A stretch of 64,000 nucleotides of DNA, taken from contig JAPTJF010000050.1 of NCBI GenBank assembly GCA_029339195.1, positions 62,001 through 126,000 on the forward strand, read 5' to 3'. The notes under the pieces are model-generated. The model saw only the letters and a program-made list of their open reading frames with translations. It did no database searches and had not been told where the DNA came from. The translations under genes were made by a program, and so were the position numbers. This DNA is from Micractinium sp. NFX-FRZ (Eukaryota; Chlorophyta; Trebouxiophyceae; Chlorellales; Chlorellaceae). This document shows, one piece after another, positions 41,594-56,586 of the stretch. Every line of letters starts with the position of its first letter. Position 1 is the stretch's first letter.

Positions 41594-42117
41594 CGATCTC
41601 GTCACGCTGCGTGTGCTGCCGTTGTGTGCGGCCGTGGAGGGGAATGGTGTTGCTGGCGAGGCGCTCCAGAAATGTAAGCACCAGTCTGACAAACAGTGGT
41701 TGACACGTCAGGCAGAGCAGCGGTATCTGCACATGTGCCGCCTTCCGCAGCCCACTACCCTCCCATACCCGTCTGTCTGTTCCCTCCTGTACGCGGCTGG
41801 ACCGTGTGTGGCAATGCCACAGTGGCTATGTCGCCCTCCCTCCCTCTGCCAGACATGCCCAGCAGAGTCTTTAGCTCATCACCGGCCCAAACAGCGGCCT
41901 GCGCTTCAAGTGCACTTCCGATGGCGGGAACCCTGCTGACCTGTCAGCCATGTACCAGCCAGGTGAGAGGCTCTGGCACTTCGGGGCAAATCTCCACATT
42001 ATTCCAGGCATCGCCTACACACTCGCACATTCTCCATCACAAACGTGTGCGCGTGTCTTCTGCACCACAGCAGCCCAAAAACCTCGGCCTCACACGCTCG
42101 GGTGCTCGGGACACAGT
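41594..42117. other. USE1 3' UTR and DUF506 gene promoter
   Basis: 524 bp between two plus-strand genes. TGTAA at 41673-41677, 80 nt after the USE1 stop, is the likely poly(A) signal. No other gene seen. Confidence 0.5.
41673..41677 (+). terminator. Poly(A) signal TGTAA of USE1
   Basis: TGTAA 80 nt downstream of the USE1 stop codon. Confidence 0.45.
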
Positions 42118-43820
42118 ATGGACGTGGAAGTGTTTCGGCTCGAGGTGCGTGTGGTACAGAAGCTAGCAACAGCCAAAAGGAGCCGCACTGGGGCCTTGGG
42201 GCCGCCGGAAGCCGACAGCCGCACGCTGCCACCACGCGCTCTGCAGGAAGAGGAGGCGCTCGGAGGCGCTCCCAACGCTGCTCCCGCCGATGAATTGCTG
42301 ATGCAAGCGCACATATCATACCTGCTTCGCGCGCCAAGCGCGCAGACCGCCAAGGTGAGGTGCTGGAAGCGGCCTGGCCGCCGCCCGACTACCACACACG
42401 TCGGAGGCCTCGCACCCTTTCCCGCCTCCTGCCCGCTTCAGTCAACAACTGCATCCCAACCTCTCCTTTGCACACTTGGCATGACATCAACGCCTGGGCA
42501 GCATGGTTTGCCCCCAACCCGCCTTGACATCAAGTATGACCGCACTTCAACCGCCCATTTCAAACGCCGCTGCCCTGCCCATGCCACGCCCCACCCTCCA
42601 GGTGGCGCGCGACGTCCAGCTGTGCTGCCTGCGGCTCAACCTGCTGACAGGGCAGGAGCTGTGCAGCCCCCAAGATCTGGCGGCAGCCCTGAAGGCCCGC
42701 GGCCACGCGGTGTCGGTGCTCAAGTCGGCAGGCGGCGGCGCGGGCGTGGCAGCCTTCCGCAACCTGCGCCACACCTTCCTGAGCATCACGCCGCCGCCGC
42801 CGCAGCAGCAGCGCTCACAGCCTGTGCAGCCGACGGCCAGCAACTGGCACTCGAATTGGGAGGAGGAGGAGGAGGTGGAGGAGGAGCCGGCCAGCGAGCA
42901 GCAGGCAATCATTGTGGATCCACACTTCCGCTGCCAGGTGGGCACGCGCGGCAGGGCCCGCTGTGCATGCATGCGCAAGGGGGCAGGTGCAGTTGGGCAC
43001 ACTGCTGGAGCTCGGGCTGCACGGCATCACAGGCAACACGGGTGCCCCTCAAGGCTGCTGTGCATGCATCATGCTTGATGCCCCCGCCCGCCCCGCCCTG
43101 CCCTGCCCGGTCTGACGTCCTGCTTGCCCTCTTCACCTGCCCCCTCCCTCCCGCCCGCAGTTTGTGCTGGCGGCGCCGTCCCCCCGCTACGCTGCCCTGC
43201 AGCGCCTGCTGCCCCAAACCTTTGTGGGCACCTGCGAGCAGCTGGAGCACGTGGTGGAGTGGGCCTCCCGTGAGATGGCGTGGAGCTTCAAGGAGGCCAG
43301 GCTGGCGCTGCCACCCTGGCGCGAGCAGGGCGCCATGCTGAGCAAGTGGCGGGTCGCGGGCTCCGCCCCCGGCAGCTGCTCTCCTTGCAGCTCGCCACGG
43401 GCCGTCCCCCCCGCCGGCTGCTGCTGCTGCTGCCAGGGCCAGGGCGCGGCGGCGGCGGGTGTGCACATGCACGCACACGACGACGACGCGGCTGCCGCTG
43501 CTGAGCTGGCTGCGGGGCAGCGGTCCCCGTGCAGCGTGGTGGCGGGGGGCACGCCGCCGCCCTACTTTGGCGTCAGCGCCGACCGCCGGGCGGCGGAGTC
43601 GCACGCCAGCAGCACGCCCCTCACGCCCACCCACTGCCGCGCGTCGGCCGCCGTGGGCACCCGCGTGTCGCTGCTGTCGCGCAGCCTGGAGGCCGCGGGC
43701 CTTCCCGCCCGCCTGCACCGCGCCGCCAGCAGCGTGGCAGCGGGCGGCAACTGGTGGGAGCCCCGGGCGGGGCATGAGCAGCCGCGCACAATCATGGTCG
43801 TGCGCCGCAGCGCTCCCTGA
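42118..43820 (+). CDS. DUF506 (PDDEXK-like) family protein (410 aa)
   Basis: Three exons, 42118-42354, 42602-42937 and 43161-43820, give 410 residues. The plant DUF506/PDDEXK_6 core is seen as LAAALKARGHAVSVLKS, then an acidic insert (NWEEEEEVEEEPASEQQ), then AIIVDPHFRCQFVLAAPSPR, YAALQRLLPQTFVGTCEQLE, HVVEWASREMAWSFKEARLA and LPPWREQGAMLSKWR. In land plants the equivalent reads as a divergent restriction-endonuclease-like fold; some members respond to phosphate and affect root hairs. The C-terminal 140 residues are low complexity, with a five-Cys run and HMHAHDDD, not part of the known domain. IIVDPHFRCQF occupies the place of the usual IDIDFRSEFEIAR motif, so catalytic activity is doubtful. 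Confidence 0.82.
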
Positions 43821-44992
43821 TTTCATTGATTGAACGACGTCGCGGCCCAACAGCACCGGCGCTGCCCTGCGCAGCGCCCGAGCCTGCGCTCCGGCTCCTG
43901 TGCCCCATGCCGGGCCGGGGCAAGTCGCATCTTGCACTCTTGTTCTTATCGCCGGCCAGCGCGCCAAGCGCTGCGCCGTGCCCTCCCTCCCTTTCCCCAG
44001 TGATGAGCGTGCAGCACCAGCGCAGCTGCGTGCCCTCCCTGTACTCAACCTCGTGCAATTGGACTGCGTAGCGAGTTGTGAGGCATTGGGCCTCCGCATT
44101 CTGCCTTCATTTCATTCCCCCGCCCCCTCACTTTCTTCCCTTCTTGCAGCAGCACGGCACACCCGGCAAGCCCCCCGCCCGCTTTGCCTTGCCATGCCAA
44201 AGCAAGAGTTTTGACCCCTCACCTGCTCCCCCCCCCCCGCTTCAAGCGGCAGGACAGTTTTGGCATCCTGCCCCCTCGTCCCCTTTTGCTCCTCAGCTCC
44301 TAATAGGCTGCACGCCTGCGCTGCACCACCCAGTGATAAATAGGCACACAACACACACCACTCTTTTGCTCCGAGTCTGGGGCATGTCTCCGCCGGGTGC
44401 CCCCGTGCCAACAGCACCCCACACACCACCAGAGCCGCCAACGGCACCCTCCCACCACCCGGACCCTGCCTGAATCCGCACGCCGCACCCCCAGTACCCC
44501 TCCCTGATTTGATTCTCCTCCTTACCGTGCCCCGGTACCTACCTGCCCTCCACCCGCTTCATCCATGCCCACACTGCGCTGAGCCCCTCCCCACTTCTTA
44601 TACTATACCCCCTCACCCCAGCAGGGTGCCCCACCGCCTGCCACCCATCCATCAACGCTTGCCCTTCATCCTGGATTCCTGTGCTCCCTGTACCCATACT
44701 ACCCTTTTCTGTCTGATCCGCTCTCCCCTCCCGTCCCCCGCATCCTTTTGCGTGCGTCCTAATACACCTGCCTGTGCAGCCCTGCCCTGTCGTCCCCCAA
44801 CACTGACATCCCTTTTCCACTCCTCTGCTCTCCTCCCGCTGCAAGAATGCGCCGCCGGTTTGTAATACGTGCGCATCAATTCATGCAAGTTGGAGGGCAG
44901 CCCCGCACGCGCCGCCTTGCTGCTCCGCCCGCCTGTGCCTACTGCTGCCGCCGCTTGTTTGGCCTCGCGCCTGCCGCCGCTCCTCCCCCGCT
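43821..44992. other. Long convergent, pyrimidine-rich region
   Basis: 1172 bp between the DUF506 stop (plus) and the AIG2-like stop (minus). The plus strand is strongly C/T-rich from 44100 to 44850. The only TGTAA on plus is at 44861, which would make a 3' UTR of about 1 kb. No coding signature was recognised on either strand. Confidence 0.45.
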
Positions 44993-46672
44993 TCAGCCTC
45001 GTGCCTGCTGCTGCTCCTCCTCCTGCCCAGCGCCGCCCGCCTGCTGCTCCTGCTGCTGCTCCTGCCCGGAGGAGGAGGAGGAGGAGGTGGGGAAGTTGCC
45101 CTTCCACCCCCGCTGCTGCTCAATGTCTGCCGCAAACTCTCGGCACATCACGACATACGCATCCAGCCGCTGCTCCCTGCGCAGCGGGATGGGGGTGCGG
45201 GGGAGGGGCAGGGCAGGCAGGGGGGTGGGCGCCTGGGCGGCTTGCCAGCAGGAGTGGGATAAGTAGAGCAGAGGTGCCAGGCGCCGTGTGGCCCAGGTGG
45301 GCCTCCACGACCCAATGCTGCTACCCCCGCCGTGGGTGCTCCACTCCTCTCTCAGCCCACGCACCCCTCCGCCCCCCCACTGCACCCCTCCACCCTCGCA
45401 CCCCTCGGCCCAGCCGCGTGCCGTTTTGCCCCGCTGCCCATCGTGCTCTCCTGCGCACCACCCAACGAACTCGCACCACCCCCACCAGCCCCCCCCCCCA
45501 CACACACCGCACCTGAACTCCTGAGGGTCCCACTCCCCGTAGAGCAGCGGGCGCAGCCTGTCTTGCCACAGGTATACGGTGGTGTCGCAGCTGGCGCCGC
45601 CCCCCAGCTGCGCCGTCACCCCCTCCTTGAAGTACTCATCACCCTCAAACTCGTCCAGCACCTGGCGCAGGGAACAGTTGGGCGGGGGAAGGGAGGGGAG
45701 GGGGTGGCAGCGGAGTAGGCGGTCACACTCCACACGTGTCCAGCATCTGGCTGACAGGCTGAAAGGAATATAGAGCAGGGGGGGAAAGGAAAGTGGTGCA
45801 GGCAATGGCCAGCGGGGAGTGGGTTGGAGTCTCGCCTCTCTGGGGGGAGGAGGGGACGGCGGCAGGTGGGCGCTGGTTCTGCCAGCGCCGGCACGCCTGG
45901 CGCCTCCTCTGCCGGGTGCGCTGGCAGCACACCCGCAGCCTGCCTGCCTGCATGCCTGCCTGCCCCGCCTCCTCCCCTTCCCGCCAGCCCCCTTCCCACT
46001 ACTCTGAAGATCAGCAACCAATTGCCCCAGTTCCCTCCCATCCTCCCCCCACCCCCAGCAGCTCAGCAGGCTGCAGTTCGAACAGCACCAGAGCGAAGAC
46101 AGGCAGCAATACAACAAAAAGGCAGCAGTCCCTGCCACCCCCCACCCCTCCTCACCTCCAGCTCAGCGGGCTGCAGGTCAAACAGCACAAGCCCCTGCAC
46201 CTGCGCCCCGGGGGCCGACGACCGTATGGTGCCTGGCGGGGGGCAGTGGGGGTGTGTTATGGTGATAGGTGGTGGCCAGGGGGGCGGGAAGGCAGGATGT
46301 GTGCAAAACACGCGGGAGGAAGCAGAGGTCAGAGCAGCACATTGGGCAAGCAAGCGAGCCTGGTCTACACCGCCACCCCACCATCCGCTCTCCCCATGCA
46401 TTCACCTGGGAAGACCTGGTCGCGGATGCGATACCGCTGGTACCCCTGGATCACCGCTGGCTCCATGCGAGGCACCCGCTCGATTAGCGCTTTGAGCACC
46501 TGCCGGAACGAAGAAGGGGGGCAGACTCAGGGCAGGCTGGGCAGGGCGGCGGTGGCAGCAGTGGGTGCGGCAGCCAATGGCCCAACCAGACAGAGGCAGT
46601 TGAGGCAGAGGCAGCTGCAGCAGCAGGACCTACCTCTGGGTACATGAGGGTGCCGTACACGAAGCAGCTCAT
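44993..46672 (-). CDS. AIG2-like gamma-glutamyl cyclotransferase-fold protein
   Basis: Member of the AIG2/GGCT fold family. It starts MSCFVYGTLMYPEV, with the YGTL loop that binds the substrate carboxylate. Further exons give LKALIERVPRMEPAVIQGYQ, RYRIRDQVFPG, TIRSSAPGAQVQGLVLFDLQ, PAELEVLDEFEGDEYFKEGV (containing the family's acidic catalytic position), DTTVYLWQDRLRPLLYGEWD, PQEFR and EQRLDAYVVMCREFAADIEQ. The order and spacing match plant AIG2-like proteins closely. The tail after residue 170 is Gln/Glu/Gly/Ser low complexity ending QQQARG. Substrate unknown. It is divergent from VTE1 over a 234-bp spacer. The intron before VLDEFEG contains a weak copy of that exon start (about 45722-45750). 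Confidence 0.86.
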
Positions 46673-46906
46673 CGCGGCCCTCCCTGCTAACGCTGCTTGG
46701 TGAGGTTGGCGGGAGAGGACCTGCCCTAAGAGAGCCCTGGCGCTCGATATGCGCTCAACCGAGTTTCAGTAATGCTAAAGTGATTGCGCGCAAGCTCCCG
46801 CCTTCCTGAAACCTCTGTGAGCGGCTGCGCCTGCTGGGCCTGCTGTGATGTCCGCTCTCCTTACTGCTCGCTTGCCAAATTGCCTCCCAGCAGTCGCATC
46901 GCCGTC
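46673..46906. promoter_or_regulatory. Divergent promoter, AIG2-like and VTE1
   Basis: 234 bp between the divergent ATGs. A relatively AT-rich core (46745-46790) is visible. No specific element recognised. Confidence 0.5.
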
Positions 46907-49898
<2,992 letters not shown>

Positions 49899-50232
49899 GG
49901 CATGAAGCTGCGAGCCGGAGCGCCCGGTATTGTATATATCCTCTGCGCGTGCATTGTAGCTGTGTGTATTCCTTTCCTGTGTCCGATACTTGGCAGCGCA
50001 CGCCTGCTTTCTCCCTTCGTCTGTTCACAACACAGGCGCCTCTGCGCCAGAAGTAACAACAGGGCGGCATGCGCCCTTCTGGCACCACGCCAGCATCGCA
50101 GTAAGTGAAGGCACGGGGAACGCCTTGGGCTGCCGGCGGCGCCAGCGCAGACGGCACTCGTGTAGCGCCCAGTCATGCCTGCACCACACCATGCCCAGGC
50201 TCCCACCCTGACCACCCCACCGCCGCAGCGGC
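49899..50232. other. Convergent 3' region, VTE1 and TBCCD1
   Basis: 334 bp between the two stop codons. TGTATATATCC at about 49930 is AT-rich, but no TGTAA was found. No gene seen. Confidence 0.45.
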
Positions 50233-53200
50233 CTAGGTGCCAATGCTGCCGCCGCTGCCGCTGCCGCTGGCGGTGCCGCCCTCTGCGTCTCGCTCCGCTC
50301 GCGCCAGGTCATACACCTGTTGAGACGGCAGCAGGAGGGGGAGGGGGGTCAGTGCAGGCAGCGAGCACAGGGCAGGGCAGGGGCAGCAGGGGACGAGGGC
50401 GGCAGCGCAGCCAACCGACTCTTGCACGCCCCATTTCAATGCTGAAAGGGTGGAAACCCTCCACCCCAGCCAGCCCCAGCCCAGCCCGCCTGCAGCCCAC
50501 CCAACCAACTCCACCGTTATTGCCTCCCTGCTGTCCACCCCGCCCCACCTGCCGCATGGAGCCCGTTGCCTGCAGCCACTCCTTGAAGTGTGCCTGGATC
50601 GCCCCCATCAGCTCCTTCTTCTTCCCCTCCTCCAGCTCAGCCTGGGAACAAGAGCAGGGAGAGGAAGAGGGGAGCAGGGGTGGCAGCAGGCAGGCAAAAT
50701 CAGGGCGCGCCGCCCGCGTAGTGAGGAGGGCTGGCGCGATGGGGTGTAGGGCGGATGAACAGGTCGCATCAGCTGTGTCATGCAACAGCCGCAGAGATCT
50801 CAGTAGCTGCTCCTGCAAATAAGTGCGCCTGCTTGCGCATGAGCAGGCGCGCCACGCAACCATCGCTCCCGCTGTGCCCCTGCCACCCGCCCACCCACCG
50901 CTTTCACCGCCGCCCGCACTTCTGCCGCCCCCTGCATCTTGGCCTGCCACGCGCTGGCGTAGGTGGGCGGCAGCGTGAAGGGGCTGGCCGGGAAGTTGCC
51001 GCTGGCGCCCTCCCCCGCCGCCATGAAGTTGGACAGGCTGTCGGTGGAGGACCTGAGGAGAGGAGGGGGCAGGGGAAGGGCAAGGAATGCACAAGGTTGG
51101 AGGGGTGGGTGATTGAGTGGGTGAGTGTGGATGTTGGGCTGAGGCCGAAAGGAGGGACACAAAGGGGGGCAGCATGCGTTAATGGGCGGGTTGGGGGCAC
51201 GATGGGGGTCCGGGAGGCCGACGAGGGGGGCGGAAAGTGCAAGTGACACATGTTGGCATGCCTGCCCGCCCCGCCCCTACCCCCCTACCCCCGCGGGTCA
51301 GGTGCCCCCCACCACCCCCCGCACCTGATGCCCAGGCTGATGCTGGCGGGGCCGCCGCACATGGGGCCCGAGCCCCCCTTGAAGGGCACCACAAACGGCA
51401 TCAGCTTGCCAGCTGGCAGCACGGACACGGCGGCGGGGGCGCCCAGCACGGGTGAGGTGGGGATGCCCTCCTCTCCCAGGTGGCCGGGTGCTGCAGCGCT
51501 GACGCCGCCGGTGGGGCCGGGGCTGGCTGGCGTGGTGGGCTGCGCTGCCGTGGAGACAGACATGGCAGAGGGGCTGCTGCCCCCCGCGGCTGCTGCCTGC
51601 TGCTGCGGCTGCTGCGGCTGCCGCTGCGCCTCGCCCGCCGGCCCCGCCTGCTGCCCCTGCTGTGCTGCCTGCTGCGCCTGCTGCGACAGCTCCATTGGCT
51701 CCACCTGCTGGTGCATGTTTGGAGACAGAGGCTGCGCCTGCCCCTGCCCCTGCTGCTGCCCTTGCCCACCCGCATGCCCCTCGTGCCCCCGCTGCGCCGC
51801 GGCTGCCGCCTGCTGCTCCCGCTGCAGCGCCGCCGCCTGCCACTGCTGCATGGGGCTGCCCGGCTGCCCGCCCGCCTCCCCGTGCAGCGGCGCGTGGTGG
51901 TGCTTGGAGTGGTCCGGCAGCAGCGCCAGCGGCACGTCCCACTGGTTGGGTGCTGCCCGCACCCCCGCCAGGCTCATGTGCGCCGCCAGCCGCTCGTAGC
52001 CGCTGTTGTAGGGCGCCAGCTGGACGAAGCGGTTGTCCCCCAGCAGCACGGGCGCCTGGTTGACTCCCAGGTAGAAGATGCAGTCGTGGCAGGTGTTGAT
52101 GGCCACGCTGCGCGCGGCGGCGATGACCTGGCAGGGCAGGCAGGCGGGGGTCCGGGGGGTGGAAGTGGGGTGTGTGGATGATGGGAGAGCAGGGGGAATG
52201 TGTGCAGGGGGGACAGAGGGAGGGGAGGAGGCATAGCGGGGGCAAGGAAGGCAGGGAACAGGCCACCCAAGCTTGCAGGGGAGATCATCCTTGCTGGGGC
52301 AGTGACAGCAGTCCCACCGCCGCCAACAAGGCACAGTCAGAGCCACGCCTGCACAAGGCGGTGGGGCAGCACCCATGAAGCCCCGCGCCCCCCGGCCCTC
52401 ATGCCACCTCGCCCCAGTCTCACCTGCACCCGTTCGCAGCGCTCGATGCGCAGCGCGCGCCCCACCGCGCCCAGCACAATCACGCAGTCGCTGCAGGCGG
52501 TGATGAGCGCGTACTGCAGCGGCGCCAGGCAGTACACCACCGCGTCGTGGCAGTCCAGCACCTGCGGGGGGTGCGGAGTTGTGTTAAGTGAGCACGAGTT
52601 GGGGGCAGGGTGCGCAGGGAGTAGCGGGTATGAGGTGTGATCAAGGAGGTGGCGTGTGGCTGGGAGGCAGCCCGGTGCTTTGCAATGCTGAAAGGGGCCT
52701 CGGGATGGGGGCAGGGGCAAAGCAAGGGCAGCAGAGGTGTGGCGAGGTGAAGCCTGGGCCTGCGGGCCACGACTGCCCCCTCCTCCCCTCCTCCACCGCC
52801 CTCCATCCACCTTGCCACCGCCGCTGCGGCCCTCCTGCACACCCTTGGGACCCGCGGCGGGCTCACCCGCACGCGTGCCGAGGGGAAGTCCTCCTCCCCC
52901 CGAGCCACCGTGGCCTTGTGCACCCCGTGGATGTCCCCCGGCCCCGTCTGCGGCCCCAGCACCCCCAGCTGCGTCGCCAGCTGGTTGAACACGCTCTGCT
53001 GCTGGCGCTGCTGCGGGCTGGAGGAGCGCGGGCTGCCGGGGCCGCCGTTGCTGCTGCCAGGGCCCGCGGGGCCGCCGCCGGATGTGATCATCAGGTCTGT
53101 GCCATGGTTAGGGTGAGGGCAGGGCGGGGCAGGGCGGGGCGAGGCGGTGAGCAATCACACAGAGGGGCAGGCACCTGGTCGGCACAGCACACACAGGAGC

Positions 53201-56160
53201 GGACCCCAGCAGGCGCAGCATGCCATGGTGCTTTGTTTCGGGCTGCATCATGCGGTTACGCTCCCCATGAACATTCTGTCCAGTCACCAATCCACCCCCA
53301 GCGGCAGCCCATTCAAGCTGCCCAGCCCACCCACCGGCTCCCTCCTCCGCCGGGCGCAGCGTGTCTGCCAGCCAGGCCACCACAGCGTTGGTGGGCGCAT
53401 ACGCGGTGGAGGAGTCTGGGGGGAAGAAGGGCATGTGCTCGCTGATGCGCGCGCTGTCCTCTGCAAGCAGGCCAGGGCAGGGCAGGCAAGGTTGGATCGT
53501 TGGTGCAGCAAGCAGCAAGGACCTAGGGGGAGCCACAGCCAGCAACCCCGGTGCGTGCTGCGTGTCGAGCACGAATCGTGACGATGGCGGGTCTGCTGTT
53601 GGCAAGCAGCTGCAACAACTGTTGACAGCAGCCGGAAAGGGTCAGCTGGACAACCGAAGGCCACTGCTGCCTACTACTGCTACTGCTACTGAGCCCAGTC
53701 GACGAGCCTGCCGGGTAGCACAGCCTCCCAGCCGGCTGGCCGGCGCATCCTTGCCTGTGAAGGGCGTGGGGCAGACGTCCATGGGGCTGCCTCCCTCCAC
53801 CGCCAACCGACGCTTGCGCCCGCTGCTGCTGGGCCGCGCGCCGCCGCCCCCGCCGCTGCTGCTGCTGCTGGGCCCGCCTGCTGCCCCCGGCCCCTCTGAC
53901 GCCTCCGCCTCGTCTGGCGTCGGCGGCCTGCAGGAGAGAGGCAGGCAGGGCAGCGCGCAAGCCGGCGGTGGGCACGTTGGCATTGAAGGACCAGCATGCT
54001 CACGCACAGATGGAGGCCTCCTCTCGTCACAGCTTGCTTGCGCCTCAAACCCCAACTACTGCCTTGCTCCCCCACCATTCATATGTGCCCCACACTGGGC
54101 CGCACGCCAGCATTGGAGTCTTCACCGGTGCGCCCTCGCCCAGCACCCCGGGCCCACCCACCCACCTGAGCAGGAATCCGAGCCGGTCAAGCTCCGCTGC
54201 CGAGATCATGCCCTGGGGCTGCATGCTGCCGCCGCTGCCCGCCTTCCCGGGGGACGCCGAGGGCGTGGCCACCAGGGCAACCAGCGCCTCTGCACCCGAC
54301 AGCGGGAGGGGAGGGGACACGGTGATGACGTGGCATGGCGTGGCATGTGATGAGCGGCCAGCAGCACACCCCCAAGTCGTCCTCACTTGCGAGTGGTGCC
54401 CGTCGGCGATACCAGCGCCCAGGCATCTTGCCCTGATTCGCGGTACAGCGACTGCCCATGAAGCGGGCGAGACACTAGCTGGCCACCTGTCGCCCTGCCC
54501 TCACCTGCATTGCGCCCCAGGAAGCCGGAGAAGCCAGACACCAGCGCCTCCTGAAGCGCCAGGTGCTGCTGCAGGTGCTGCCGCATGCTGGGCAGGTAGG
54601 CCTTGTGCGAGTGGCCGCCTGCATGAGGGGGGCGCAGCAGGGCAGGGCAGGGCAGGGCAGGATAGCAAGTAAGCAATTCCGACCCAAACACCTGCAGTAC
54701 CAGACAGCTGGAGAGACCCTGCCATGGCCCCCAGCTGCAGCGTCCACGGCCTCCTGCCCCCTACCCCACCCTGCGCCACATCCTCACCCACTGCTGGCAG
54801 CTGCCCCCTTCCCACCTTGCTGCTCGCGCCCCCATGTGTGCGCGGTCATGCGCATGGGGCTGCTGGGCTCCAGCTGGCTGGAGAACAGCTCGCTGGGCCA
54901 CACATCCGAGCTGTCCGCCTGCACGGAATGGGCAGCGAGATTAGCACACGGGCAGCGTGATAACACAAAATGACACAGCCTGAAGTGCATACAAGCTGCT
55001 ACACATCAAGACAAGAAAGGGGCAAGGCAGTGTGGTGCGGCTTACTTTGTGGGCCTCCCGCAGATAGAAGTGGGCAAAGAGGTAGAGCGCGAGGCTGTAC
55101 ACCTCCACGCCCAGCACGTCGTCGCCGCCTGCTGGCGGGGGCATTTATGGGGTGGGGCAGGACCGCATTTCGGGTGGGGAGAACTGAGCAGGGCAGGCAG
55201 TGGCAGGGTGCGGCAGGCTGGGCTGCGGCATGTGCAGTGTGTAGAGTGCGGCAGCATATGCGGCAATGGGAGCGAGGGTGGGCAGCGGTGATCATCCGCC
55301 GAGCGTCCCCAGCCCCTGCGGTGCGCCCCGCTGCAACCCAGGCGCCGCCCCCTGCAACGCCAGCGCCCCGCGGGCGCTCCTCACCATCGCTGCGCTGCAC
55401 CAGCTCTGCCGGCTCCACCACGGAAGACAGGAGGTCCACCAGGATCTGTGGGGGTGCAGGTGGGTGCAGGTGGGTGCAGGGAGGGTGGAGCAAGGGCAGG
55501 GCGGGGCAGAGCGCACGGGGGTGAGCAAGCGGGCCTTGCTGGAAGTGGCACTGGCCCCCGCTGCCGCAGCTGCCACAGCGGCTGCTGCTGGCGCTGCGGC
55601 TGCTTTAGTAACGTCGCAGCCGCAATGTCTGCTCATCGCCTGATCTGGCACCCGGGCTGGTCTCCCGTCGGCAGGCCAGGTGGTCCACGCAGTGCTGGGG
55701 TTGCTGCAGCAGCGCCCCCGTGCGTCACCTTGGTCTGTACAGGCGTGATGTCAAGCGCGGTGCTGACTGCCTGCGGCGTCACAAAGTCTGCAGGGCCAGC
55801 AACACCAGTGCGCAGGGTTCTGCTTAGCAACGGAGCGGCGGAATGGCGCCAGCGGAGGGCAGGCGGTAACGGCAGAAGCGGCAGAAGCGGCAGCGGCGGC
55901 TGGCGGCGGTGCACGCTTCCCATGGCTCGCAGCGGGCCCGCCTCCCCCCCGAGATTCCCACGATCCACCAAGCTGCTCATGTGCCCTCTCAGGACCCCCG
56001 CCGCCGCCCACGCACTCCTGCCGGCTTCATCATAGCTTGAAACTTGCAGCAGCTCTTGGAGCACCCCTCTTATTGCCGTCACCGTCTCCAGTTGGGCGAG
56101 CCAAGGGGCGGTGGGCACGCTTGCGTACTCCACCACTTCTTCCCGCACCAGTAGCGCCAT
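50233..56160 (-). CDS. TBCCD1: TBCC domain-containing protein 1 (TBCCD1) homologue
   Basis: TBCCD1 positions centrioles; the Chlamydomonas orthologue is ASQ2, needed for mother-daughter centriole linkage and correct flagellar number. The start at 56160 gives MALLVREEVVEYASVPTAPW. Exons continue ILVDLLSSVVEPAELVQRSD, GVEVYSLALYLFAHFYLREA, DVWPSELFSSQL, KAYLPSMRQHLQQHLALQEA, MISAAELDRLGFLLR. The C-CAP/TBCC beta-helix is VLDCHDAVVYCLAPLQYALI, TACSDCVIVLGAVGRALRIE, RCERVQVIAAARSVAINTCH, DCIFYLGVNQAPVLLGDNRF, VQLAPYNSGYERLAAHM. A long Gln/Ala-rich disordered insert interrupts it before LMPFVVPFKGGSGP, and the C-terminus is AELEEGKKKELMGAIQAHFK, EWLQATGS. At least 14 exons. The N-terminal region contains a Pro/Leu-rich stretch (near 55880) that may be mis-assigned intron. 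Confidence 0.85.
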
Positions 56161-56586
56161 GCTAAGCGCGGGGGCACACTCCAAATCCAAGCACCACCAT
56201 CACACAGGTTCCGATGGGCCCGGCAGCCTAGAGAGGGGGCTTTCCCCGGCGCACAGGTGGCGCTCCGACACTGACATTGAGGACCCACCCAAACGGTTGC
56301 GCCAATTGATTGAGCTGCCGCAATTTAGACCCTCGGTGAGCATGAATGAGCACGGGTACAAGGGTGGCTCCCGACTGAGCCCTTTGTCTGTTGCGCCTCC
56401 CCTGCCTTGACTGTCCTTCGCTTGGTTGCTGCGCGCGTGCCGTTGGTGGCCTGCATCGTGCGTTTGGCGCAAGCGAGTTACCTGCGAGCCCTCAATCAAC
56501 CCGTACTCCTGTTGCAGCCTTACCCTGCCGCCCTGCCGCTCGTGGACACCCAGACTGCCTGCTGCGCGCCTCTTCTTATGCGGACT
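56161..56586. promoter_or_regulatory. Divergent promoter, TBCCD1 and SDR42E-like
   Basis: 426 bp between divergent starts. A plus-strand frame continues upstream of the SDR start (56407 onward) but lacks conserved residues and its first in-frame ATG at 56578 is already next to the domain. No regulatory motif recognised. Confidence 0.45.

Noticed and set aside
44881..45135. Alternative minus-strand frame over the end of the AIG2-like gene
   Set aside because: Ser/Arg/Gly low complexity only; the frame ending at 44993 continues the conserved protein.
56161..56190. Upstream extension of TBCCD1 (ten residues)
   Set aside because: It would start at TTG. The first ATG is at 56158-56160.
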